From Paractinoplanes aksuensis (GTDB lineage Bacteria; Actinomycetota; Actinomycetes; Mycobacteriales; Micromonosporaceae), in assembly GCF_024137025.1 (NCBI RefSeq), contig NZ_JAMYJR010000003.1, forward strand, positions 186,001-250,000: 64,000 nt of DNA, written 5' to 3'. The notes under the pieces are model-generated. The model was given only the letters and a program-made list of their open reading frames with translations, searched no databases and had not been told where the DNA came from. A program made the position numbers and the translations under genes. Positions 37,721 to 48,700 of this stretch are shown here, piece by piece; position 1 is the stretch's first letter; each line of letters opens with the position of its first letter.

Positions 37721-38037
37721 CGGGGCCAGATGCCACCCGGCGGCGCGGGTGCGCCGGCAGCGGGGCGAGCATGGTGCCATCAGCCGGGCGGTCAGGCCGG
37801 TGGCCGAGGGTCCGTGGCGGGTCTACGTGATGGCTTGCGCCTGGGCGATATGGGCGATGTTGGAGGCGACGCCCGGGGCTGGCGCGGCGGCTGCGGACGA
37901 TGGCCGGCACCCCGCCGTCGATGGCCGGCACCCCGCCGTCGATGGCCCGGCTGTCGACGGAGATCACTGCCTACCTGATGGCGGAACTCGGGTGTGACGT
38001 GCGGTCCGCGGCGCTCGTCATCGCTACGGTGGGCGAC
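37721..38037. other. Gene-free stretch of 317 bases
   Basis: No supported gene. A 6-bp hairpin with a GGGT loop (37741-37756) follows the hydrolase stop by about 20 bases and might act as a weak terminator. The 21-bp repeat at 37898-37939 lies in it. An in-frame ATG further upstream of the next gene (around 37900) would translate that repeat as MAGTPPS units, but the 38038 start is preferred. Confidence 0.5.
37898..37939 (+). repeat. Two tandem copies of a 21-bp unit plus a partial third
   Basis: The unit of 21 bases, beginning GATGGCCGGCACC, repeats perfectly at 37898 and 37919; a degenerate partial copy (GATGGCCCGGCTGTC) follows. Confidence 0.85.
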
Positions 38038-38334
38038 ATGGCAATCGACTCGCATCTCACGGTCGAGGCTCTGGACGCACCCGTGCCGGGGGTTGCCGGG
38101 GGGCCGACGGGGCGCGATCCGACATTGCGGCTCGTGGATGCGGCGGCGGTCGGCGGGGAGGCCGTCGCAGTGGCGTACGCCGATGTCACGCGGGCGGCGG
38201 TGGGGTCACCCGGGCGGCCCAGCGCGTGGTGGCGCGACAAGATCGAGCTGGTGCTGGATGGTGTCGAGTATCGATTGCAGCGAGAGCCGGTGGCATGGAC
38301 CGCGCTCCGTCTCGGTCGGCTTCATGTTGACTGA
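38038..38334 (+). CDS. Small hypothetical protein
   Basis: 98 residues from the ATG at 38038 (MAIDSHLTVEALDAPVPGVA), with GGTGGG nine bases upstream. No family was recognised. Visible parts are a glycine-rich turn (GVAGGPTGRDPTLRLVDAAA), a likely beta-rich middle (VAVAYADVTRAAVGSPGRPS) and a tryptophan-containing C-terminal portion (WWRDKIELVLDGVEYRL). It ends LGRLHVD, with the stop inside the repeat element at 38327. A longer version from about 37900 is possible. Confidence 0.4.
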   Translation: MAIDSHLTVEALDAPVPGVAGGPTGRDPTLRLVDAAAVGGEAVAVAYADVTRAAVGSPGRPSAWWRDKIELVLDGVEYRLQREPVAWTALRLGRLHVD

Positions 38335-38366
38335 ATCAATATTGACGTCAACGTTTACCGCTTCAA
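38327..38366. repeat. Degenerate relative of the 23098 palindrome
   Basis: Aligned without gaps to 23098-23137, 30 of 40 bases agree, and both are followed by GATGA. The left half is well conserved (TTGACTG-ATCAAT-TTGA-GTCAAC); the right half has decayed, so the hairpin is imperfect here. It begins at the stop codon of the small upstream gene, a similar 3'-end position. Confidence 0.6.
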
Positions 38367-39784
38367 GATGACCGTCGGGAAAGGCAGTCGTTCGGACGCG
38401 CCTACGAGCGCGTCCATGCATCGTTGACTGTCTGTGGGCTGCGTTGTTCACGATGACGCGCTGAATAGAAGGCCGTCGTCGGCGTCTCGGGCCGCCGTCG
38501 GCACGGATCGTTCTCAAGTGGTGCCGGCGGCGACCGGGGCGTCATGCCCGGCCGTCGATGGGGTGGCTCCAGCTGAAATCTCCGCCTGTCGATTCGAGAT
38601 GTGGGGATCGGCATCCGCCGGCGGGATGCGGGTTCACACGCGAACATCACCTTCCGTAGCGGTGGAGGAGGGGCGTGGTCGTGCGGCCTCGGCCGGCGGC
38701 GGATCGGTCGTGGCACCGGCCGGGCCGCGCCTTGCTCGATCGGTGCTCATTGCCTTCGATGTGCGTCTCATTCGGAATCCGCTCATCGGTCATCTATGGC
38801 GCGGTCATCTCGAACGGCGCGGCTCGGGAGAGCCTGAACTCCCAGAGGCCCGCGCCGTCTTTGGCCCGCCCCGGTCCATGTCGCGAGCAGGGCTGTGCCG
38901 CCATCGATGACTGTGCCGGTACGAGCTCGCTGAGGTGCCCGTGTTCGTGAGGCCGGAACGCCTCTCGTCCGGGTGGGTCCCTGGAACTGTGTGGTCATCC
39001 GCGGCGGGGTCGAGGGCGGGCGGCTAGGCCCAGACCCTTCGGGAGTTGTCGATGTCAGGCGCGGCCGATCGGCAGGCTCTATGCGGGCGATCACCGTTGC
39101 CCTTGACACGACTGGCGACCCTGCGAGGTGCGTGTCCGCCGCCTCGGAGTTGCGTGTCCGGCGCCCCGGAACTGCGTGTCCGGCGCCCCGGCGATCGTGT
39201 GTGTCCAGCCTTTCGCGAGATGCGTGTCCGCCGCCCCTCCGGGGGCCCGTTGCTAGAGATCCGCTCGTGGGCGGCGGTCCCGCCGTGCCGGGGTTCCTGC
39301 CGGGCGATGCTGCCTGTTCAAGGCGCTGACGGAGGGTTCCGGGATCGATCGTATGGCAATTCTCGTAGCAATACCTCTGTTTAAGTCAGACGTATCAAGC
39401 ATATCGACGTGCGCTTTCCTCTGGTAAACAGCGGAATACGTACGTCAAGCGGCCATTTTTGCTCGCTCGGGCCGGCTGGTCGCGGCTGAAACGGCCCGCA
39501 TCGGGCGTGGTCGATGCCGATCGACTGACGGCGAAAACCGTTGCGGCGCAACGTCCGGAGGCGTTTTTGAGGTGGCCCGCGGCGTGCTCGCGCGCGGCCG
39601 GCGCGTTCCACTGAGGAATCGGCGGGCCGGCGGGCCGAATTTGATATTCGGGGGTCACGGGCGGGGCTGCTGGGGCGGATGTTACGAGAGGGGAAACGCT
39701 AATTGCTGGCAGTTGTCTGAAAGAAATGGCGAGACATTCGGCGAACGAAGGACTTATCGCTCCGGACGCCGTGAAAATCGACTC
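38335..39784. other. Gene-poor 1.45-kb stretch upstream of the giant surface-protein gene
   Basis: Open frames exist but none has a convincing start, codon pattern or protein-like composition. It is visibly less GC-rich in places (around 39350-39440 and 39690-39780). It contains the relict palindrome at its left end, a 22-bp degenerate repeat (39129-39230) and a short palindrome CGTTGCG-G-CGCAACG at 39539-39553. The part next to 39785 should contain the promoter and leader of the giant gene; no confident promoter or riboswitch was identified. Confidence 0.55.
39129..39230 (+). repeat. 22-bp degenerate tandem repeat
   Basis: The core TGCGTGTCCG recurs at 39129, 39151, 39173 and 39221, with a decayed copy near 39195. 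The three left copies are exactly 22 bases apart and share a GGCGCCCCGGA-like tail. Confidence 0.75.
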
Positions 39785-42700
39785 GTGCTCTTCCACAGGC
39801 GTATTCCGGTCAAGCAGCTGGCTCTCCTGGTGGTCGCCGTCATGGCGCTCACGCTGGTCTGGAGCCCTGGGGCCGCCTACGCGGCCACGTCCGTCACCAC
39901 CACGGCCAACGCTCTGCGGGTGGGCCTGACCGTGCTGGGTCTGCCGGTCAACGTGACTACGCCGGCCACGGCCAACTGGAACGGCGGGACGGCGGTCAGC
40001 AACACGCTGCTCAGTGCCAACATCCCGAACGTGGCCACCACCGGCGTCGTGTCGACCAGCGGAGGCCCGTCGGGGGACGGCGCCACGGCCGAGGGAAGAG
40101 TCGCCGGCCTGAACCTGCTGACCAGCACGATCAGCGCCGACGCGGTCGGCTCGACCTGTCTGATGACGAGCACCGAGATCAGCCGGACGGTCACGACGGC
40201 CAACCTCAAGCTGCTGGGGGCGCCGGTCACAGTGCGGGCCGACGGCACGATCGGCATCAACGGGGTGCTCACGGCCACGATCGACTACCAGGACGCGACC
40301 TGGAACACGAGCACCGGCGCGCTGGCCTATACGGTCCGGGCCATCGACCTCAAGCTGCTGAGCGCCCTGGGTGTGGTCGCCGGCGGCAACGTGGTGATCG
40401 GTGAGTCGATCTGCCGCGGCAACGTCAAGCTGGGCGCCGTCACGAGCGCCGGCACCTCGGTGGCGCCCGGCCAGTCCGGCACGCCGACCGTCACGGTCAG
40501 TAACACCGGGGACGTGGCCGCGCCGAACACGACCATCCGGATCCCGAAGCCCAACGCGACCTACTACACGCTCGGCGCCCCGACCGTGACCGGCGGCGGC
40601 ACGTGCGACAAGGACGGCAACGCGAGCTTCATCGTATGTACGGGCGTCACTGTTCCCGGTGGGGGCACGGCCAAGGTCTCGCTGCCGGTCACATTGAAGT
40701 CGACCGCTACCGCCGCCGCCCCGGCGTGGGCACCGGCAGCGAACTCCATCACTGCCCAGAGCACCCCGATCGCTGCGGCCGACACGGTCAGCATGACCAT
40801 CAACGGTGGTGGCACCGCCCTCGCGACGGCCCTGCCCCGCACCACCACGGGTGGCACGATCACGGTGACCCCGGCCGCTCTGGCCGCCGGCAAGACGGCC
40901 CCGGCCACAGTGAAGATCACCAATGCCGGACCGTCGGACGCGGACGGCGCCACGGTCACCATCCCGATCGGGAACGCCCCGGCCGGAGTCAAGGTCAACT
41001 CGGCCACGTCGACCAGCGGCACCTGCGTCACCGACTCCTCCAACGTCGTATGCAGCAATGTCGCCGTCGGCGCCGGCCAGGACGTGACCATCACCCTGAA
41101 CACCGCCGCGACGGTGTCCACCCCACCCGGTACGACATGGGACCTGGCCAATATCACGACCACGCTGAACAACAAGACGATCACCGGCTACGGCCGGGTG
41201 GCGACCGTCAGCGACCCGGACGTCAACATCGACAACGGTGTGTCGATCACCCCGGTCGCCGGCACCCCCGGCGGGGCCAAGGTCAACGCCACCGTCAAGA
41301 TCACCAACGTCGGCATCCAGCCCGGCTCGGCCACCGTCACGTTCCCCGCGGTGCCGACCGGCTACACGATCGACACGGCCGGGATCACGGCCGGCGGCGG
41401 CACCTGCACCGTGACCGCCGGGGTGCTCAAGTGCACCGGCGTCACCGTCCCGAAGATGACCGGCGGCACCCCGGGCAGCGTGACCCTGACCGTCCCGGTC
41501 ACCCTCGCCTCCAACGTCACCGCCAACACCGGTGACTGGACCGGGGCGGTCACAGCGGTCGCCGGCGACTCGACCGGCACCGCCACCGGCACCCTGGTCA
41601 ACGCCGTGGTCCGGGCCAACCTCGCGGCCGCCGCCCGAGGCCCGGCCGTCCGTACGGTCAGCCCGGGGCAGTCGACCACGATGACGGTCGACATCGACAA
41701 CCAAGGCCCGTCCGACGCCGTGACCGTGCCGTTCGTGGTGGTCGCCCCGCAGAGCACGACGTTCGGCCCGCTCACCGGTGCCGTCGGCAGTGCTTGCCAG
41801 CTCGTCACCCCCGCCTCGACCCCGCCGCCGCCCGGGAACTACGCCGCCAATACGGCGGTGCGCTGCACGGTGACGCAGAAGCCGGACGACCCGATCCTCT
41901 CGCTCGACCTGCCGCTGCTGGTGTCGGCTACCGCGGACGCCTCGACCCCGCTCGGCGGCGGTTGCGTGAGCCTGGACAACGACACCACCTGTGGCGGATC
42001 GGCCGATACGACGCTGCCCAGCATCACGCTGCGGGCCAAGCTGGCCGACCGGCTCACCGTGCTGGCCACGCCGGCCACCGTCACCCCGGGCAGCAGCGGG
42101 ATCGGCAAGATCACCCTGACCTCGACCCAGGCCGAGACCGATGTCAAGATCACCGTGCCCAAGGCCGTCCTGCCCACGGGCTTCTCGGTGACCGCGGCCA
42201 CCGTGCCCGGCGGTACCTGTGACATCACCGGCGCCTCGGCGATCGTCTGCACCGGCGTGCCCCTGGCCGCCAACACCCCCAAGGACATCCAGCTCACCGT
42301 CCAGGTCGCGGCCTCGGCCACTGCCACCCAGACGTGGACGGCGGCCATCGCCACCGAGACCGGGGGCGAGAGCGTGACGACCTCCGGCGCGCTGGCCACC
42401 ACCGGCGTCCCGGCCTACAAGCTCGAGGCCGTCGTCGGGGTGCCCACAGCCGGCACGATCGAGCCCGGCGGCACCGCCAACGTGCTCGTCACCGTGACCA
42501 ATAAGGGCCCGTCGCTGGCCACCGGCGCCTCGTTCACGGTCGCCGCCCCGACCGGCGCCACCTTCGACGACCAGAACCTGCCGGGCATCTGCACCGTCAA
42601 CGCCGACAAGAACCTGCTCACCTGCACCACGACCCTGGCCGTCAACGCCGCCACCGCCCAGCTCACGCTGCCGCTCAAGGTGGCCGCGAACGCCGATCCG

Positions 42701-45700
42701 GACAAGGCGATCAGCGGCAGTTGCGTCAACCTCGACGGCTACCCGGGTTGCGGCGTCAACGACGCCACGATCCCGCCGATCACCCTCAAGGTGCCGGCCG
42801 CGGCCCAGGTCGGCTTCGCCTCGGACACCGTCATCGTGACGCCGGGCGGCACGGTGACCCCGGGCGGCACGGTGACCCTGAACGACCCCGTGCCGGCCAA
42901 GCTGCGCGTCTCGGCGACCCGGGCCCCGCTCACCGGCACCGTGGTCACCATCCCGCTGACCCCGCGTCCCACCGGCCTCACGGTCACCACGGTGACGCTG
43001 ACCGGCGGCGGCACCTGCCCGATCAGCAACGATGTCGCGACCTGCACCATCCCGACGATCAACCCGGGCACGCCCCAGGAGATCAACGTGAACCTGGTGG
43101 CCGCGGCCAACGCCGTCCCCGCCACCTGGACCGTGTCCGGCATCGCGGCGGCGATCACGGCCGGCACGGTCACCGCGGCCGACCAGGCGCTGGCCCGCAT
43201 CGGCGACCCCGTCAACCGGGTGACGGCGACCGTCACCGTCCCGAACACGCCGATCCTGCCCGGCGGCACCGGCACCGTCGGGGTCGTCGTGGACAACACC
43301 GGCCCTTCGGACGCCCTGGGCGCCAAGGTCACCGTGATCGCTCCGGCCGGGGCCACCTTCACCGCCCCGGGCCCCGCCGGCTGCCCGGTGGCGAGCGGCG
43401 GCAAGAGCGCCACCTGCACCTTCGACCAGACGGCGGCCGCGCCCGCGACCACCTTCACCTTCCCGATCGAGGTCAGCGCCAACGTCCAGGCCGGGGCCGA
43501 CCTGACCGGCGGCTGCGTCGACCTCGACCGCAACGGCATCTGCACCGCGGCCGACGGCACCTTCCCGCCGATCCCGGTCGACGTGCCGCTGCAGGGCCGC
43601 CTGGTCGTCACCACCACCCCGGCCACGGTCGTCCCGGGCGACCCGGTCACCAAGACAGCGAAGCTGACGCTGACCTCCGGCGCCGACATCAGTGACCTCG
43701 TGGTCTCGACCGCGACCGCGGTCCCCGCCGGTCTGCAGGTCACGGCGGTGACCGCGCCCGGCGGCCTTTCCTGCAACCCGATCGCCAACGGCACCTTCAA
43801 CTGCGGGGACGTCGACCTGACCGGCCCCGGCCACAACGCCGAGATCACCCTGACCCTGAAGGCGGCGGCCAACGCCGACCCGGCCACCTGGACGCCCGCC
43901 TTCACGATCACCGGCGGCGGCCAGAACGCCACCGCCGGCGGCCCGCTGGCCGTGATCGGGGCGGCCCAGCCGACCCTGTCCGCCGTGGCCACGGTCCCGT
44001 CGACCGGGACGCTCAATCCCGGTGACACCGCGACCGTGAACGTGTCCGTCACCAACTCCGGCTTCTCGGACGCCAAGAACCGCACGGTCATCGTGACCGC
44101 GCCGACCGGCACCACCTTCGATGTGGCCACCCTGCCCGCCGCCTGCCAGGCCCTCGTGGCCACCCGCGTCCAGTGCACCGTGAACGTGGCCGCCGACCCC
44201 AACGCGAGCGCCGCCCTGGCCCTACCGGTCGTCATCCCGGCCAACGCCGACCTGTTCACCAGCATCGGCGGCGGCTGTGTCGACTACGACGGCACGCCCG
44301 GCTGCGACGCGAACATCCCGAGCATCACGCTGCGGGCCCCGGTCGACCGTCGCGCCGCGGTCAGCGTCACCCCGGTGACGGTCACGCCCGGCGACAGCGG
44401 CGACGCCACCGTGCGGGTCACCGCGGAGAACGGCGCCCTGTCCGGCTTCTCGATCGAGATCCCGCTGACCCTCGGCGCCGGGCTCACGCTCGGGTCGATC
44501 AACCCGGGCAGCCCGACCTGCGCCGTCACCGGCTCCACGGTGACCTGCACCCTGGGCAACCTGGCCAAGGGCGCCTCGCAGGACATCACCATCCCGGTCG
44601 CGGCCGGCGCCGGCGTCGCCGCGGGCGTCACCGCCACCGCCGCCAACATCAAGATCCAGGACAGCACGGGCCCGGTCACGCTGACCGGCGTCCGGCCGCT
44701 CGCCGTCACCGGCGTCCCGCAGGTCACCCTCACGCCGACCTTCGGCGCCGTCAGCGCGGTCGAGCCCGGCGGCACCGGCAGCATCCCGGTCACTCTCAAG
44801 AACGAGGGCACGTCCGACGGGCTCAACACCAAGTTCAGCCTGGTCGCGCCGGCCGGGGTCACCTTCGGCACGCCGCTGCCGGCGGGGTGCACGGCCGACC
44901 CGGCCAACACCCGGCTGAGCTGCACGGCCACCATCGCCGCCGGAGTGACGGCACCGACCTTCGCCGTGCCGATCGTCGTCGACCCGACCGTACGCCCGAC
45001 CGGCACGATCACCGGCGGCTGCTTCGACCGCAACGACAACGGCGTCTGCACCACCCCGCCCGACGTCGACCTGCCCGCCATTCCGCTGACCACCCGCTTC
45101 GACCAGGAGGTCACGGTCCGCGTGAACCGGGCCCAGCTGTCCTCACCGGCCGACACCAAGACGGCCGACGTGATCATCACCTCGACCAAGGTCCAGAACG
45201 TCGACGTGTCGATCCCGATCACCGCGCCCGCCACCGGCTGGACCATCGGCGCCGACAGCGGCTGCACGGTGAACACGAACGACATCACCTGCACGGGGCT
45301 GGCCCTGCCGGCCGGCTCGAAGACGATCCAGCTGACCGTCACCACGACCAACGCGGCCGACGGCGACATCTGGGACGCCGGGGTCAAGCTGACCGGACGC
45401 GGCGGCGCGACCACCACCACGAACAGCCAGCTCGCGCTGGTCGGCCCGGTGCCGTACGACCTGAGCGTGGCCGTGAGCGGCGTGCCCGGCAACAACGGCG
45501 TGCTCCCGGGCGACACCGTGCCGCTGACCGTCCAGGTCACCAACAACCCGGTCACCAACCTCACGTCGGCCACGATCAAGGCGCCGGTGGTCATCACCGC
45601 CCCGGCCGGCACCACCTTCGGCACGCCGCTGCCGGCCGACTGCACGCGCACCACGCCGACCACGCTCAACTGCCGGGTCGACGTGTCCGCCGTCGGCCCC

Positions 45701-48700
45701 CGGGCCACCTGGACCGTCCCGGTCGTCATCCCGGCCAACGCCAACCCGGCCACGCCCATCGCCGGCGGCTGTGTCGACCTCGACTCCACACCCACCTGCG
45801 ACGGCTCGATCGGCTCGTTCACCCTGCGCAAGCCGCTCGGCACCGTCGTCGGCACCGGCGCCATCACGACAGCGACCCCGGCGCCCGGCCAGAGCGGCAC
45901 CGCGACCGTGAACCTGACCGCGGCCGAGGTACGGCCCAACCTGGGCGTGACCGTGAGCCTGGCCGACCTGCCGGCCGGGGTGGACGTCACCGCCGTCCGG
46001 CTCGGTGGCCGCACCTGCGCCATCGCGGCCGGCACGGCGACCTGCCCGGCGACCAACTTCCCGGACACCGGCCCGACCCAGCTCGCCGTCGACTTCACGA
46101 CGGGCTCGGCCACCCTGCCCGACAGCACCTGGCGTCCCACCGTCACCCTGACCGACCCCGGCAAGGACTCGGTCGCGCTGCACCCGCTGGTCTTCACGGT
46201 CAGCGCACCGACCTCGGACACCTCGGTCGACCTGGTCCTGCCCGCGTCGGGCACGGTGCTGCCGGGCGGGACGGCCGACATCCAGGTCACGATGAACAAC
46301 AACAGCGTCTCCGACAACCCGAACGCGACGGCCACGTTCACCGCGCCCGCCGGCACGACCTTCGACCTGGCCGGCACGACGGCGGCCGATTACTGCACGG
46401 CCGACTCGGTTACCCAGATCACCTGCCGCTCGGCCCTCGCGGCCGGGGCCAAGGCCCAGTTCCGCCTCAAGGTGAAGGTCGCGAGCACGGCCGGCTCGGG
46501 CGCCGCGGTGGCCGGGGGCTGCGTGGACGTGCCCGGCGGCACCACCTGCGACACGAAGATCGAGTTCACCCTGGGCAAGCCGTTCGCCGACCAGGCCCAG
46601 CTGGGCTTCACCCGGGCCGACGTCGTGCCGGGGGCGATCGAGAGCGGGTACGTCACCGTCACCACCGACCGCGCGCTGAACGGCCTGACCGTGACCGTGC
46701 CGTTGGCCGGCAAGCCGGCCGACCTCGAGATCGCGGGCGCCAGCAGCCCGACCGGCGCGCCCTGCACGGTGAACAACAGCGAGATCACCTGCAGCGGCAT
46801 CACCGTGGCGGCGGCCGGACCCGATCAGCGGCTGGTCGACGTACGCCTGCACCCGGTCTCACGCACGCCGGCCAGGGTCTCCTGGTCGCCGACGGCCACG
46901 CTCAGCAACGGCACGGGCGGCACCAGTCAGAGCAACGGGGAACTACTGCGCACGCTGGCGCCGGTGCCGCGGGTCACCTACACGATGAGCGCGCCGTCGA
47001 CGCCGGTCGCGCCGGGGAGCACGGCCACGATCACCGGCACGCTCGACAACACCGGCTTCTCGGATCTGACCAATGCCTCCGTACGGGTGAAGGCTCCGAC
47101 CGGCACGACGTTCGGCTCACCCCTGCCCGCGGGCTGCACCGCGGTCGGCAGCTCCCTCATGGACTGTGTCGTCAACCTGCCCGCGGGGGCCTCGGCGCCG
47201 GTCTCGTGGTCGCTACCGATCCAGATCCCGGCCAACGCCAATCCGAACACGCCGGTCACGGGAGGCTGCGTCGACTTCAACCGGGACAACACGTGTGGGG
47301 CGGGCGAGCCCGTGCTGCCGCCGATCGCGCTGACGGCGACGCTCGACCAGGCCCTGACCGTCCGCACGCCCACCGGCGGCGGCGCGACGCTGACGCCCGG
47401 CGTCACCGGCACGGTGACCGTGACCGTGGCCTCGACCCAGGCCAAGAACGGCCTGACCGTCACCATCCCGACCGACACACTGCCCAGCGGCCTGCAGGTC
47501 GTGCAGGTCCGCAGCGACGCCGGCTCCTGCGCCATCGGCGACAAGGCGGTGACCTGCACCAACGTCGGCGTCACGAGCGGCGGCACGGCCGACGTCGTGC
47601 TCACCACCCTGGTCGCGGGCAACGCCCCGGCCGGCACGTGGTCGCCGAAGGTGCTGGTCTCGCAGGGTTCCCAGTCGACCGAGCAGACCGTCTCGGCCGC
47701 GGCGACGATCGGCGCCCCGCGCACCGACCCGAAGCTGACGGTCAGCGTGCCGGTCTCGGGCACCGTGCTGCCCGGCGGCACCGCCACCCTGACCCTGGTG
47801 GTCGTCAACGAGGGCCCGTCGCAGGCCACCGGTCTCACGTACACCGTGCTCGCCCCGACCGGCACCACCTTCCCGGCGCTGACCGGCCCGGCCGCGAGCG
47901 CCTGTACGCGGGTGACCGACAAACAGCTCAACTGCACGGTCAACGTGGCCGGCAACGGGCGGACGTCGGTGCCGATCGCCATCGCGGTCGACCCGACCGT
48001 CAGCGCGGCCAACCCGGTGACCGGCGGCTGTGTCCGCTCCACTGTGGGCACCACCTGCTCGCCGTCCGACTACTCGATCCCGTCGATCACGCTGTCGACG
48101 CCGCTCAGCGGCAAGCTGCAGATCGCCGGGGCCCCGGTCACGGTCGTGCCCGGTCGCAGCGGGTCGGGCGTCCTGCGGATCACCGCCACCGGCGCGGTCA
48201 CCAACGCGACCGTCACCATTCCGCTGGCGGCCAAGCCGGCCGGCTTCACGGTGACCGGCGTGAGCGGGCCGCAGGGCTCGACCTGCACCAACGGCGCCAC
48301 CGAGATCCGTTGCACGGGCGTCAACCTGGCTACCGGGGCCAACACGGCCGTCACGGTGACGACCAGCGTGGCCCCGAGCGTCACCGGGACGCCGAGCTGG
48401 CAGGCCACCGGAATCACGGTGACCGCGGCCGGCGAGACCGTCACCGGTGGCGCGGCCCAGCTGATCAGCGCGGGTGAGCCGGTCGCGGCGGTCACGTTCA
48501 GGCCGACCACGCCCAGCCGCACCGTCAAGCCGGGCGAGACCACGTCGCTGACCGTCGCGGTCACCAACGCCGGCCCGTCCGACGCGACGCGGAGGACGGC
48601 CACCCTGATCGCGCCGAACAACACCAGCTTCGGCCCGCTGTCCGGCCCCGCCGCCACGGCCTGCACGGTCACCAGCGCCAGCGTGCTCACCTGCACCTAC

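Noticed and set aside
38206..38517. Minus-strand frame opposite the small gene ending at 38334
   Set aside because: Composition is shadow-like and it runs through the decayed palindrome; no start site or domain supports it.
39600..39784. Possible cyclic-dinucleotide riboswitch ahead of the giant surface-protein gene
   Set aside because: The leader has a promising position, but none of the conserved c-di-GMP or c-di-AMP sequence blocks could be matched.
39395..43834. Very long antisense open frame (about 1,480 codons) opposite the giant gene, and a 1,434-codon frame at 44173-48477 on the same strand
   Set aside because: Both mirror the repeated, high-GC third-position pattern of the real gene. 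They are rich in Arg/Gly/His/Asp with no domain, signal peptide or good start.
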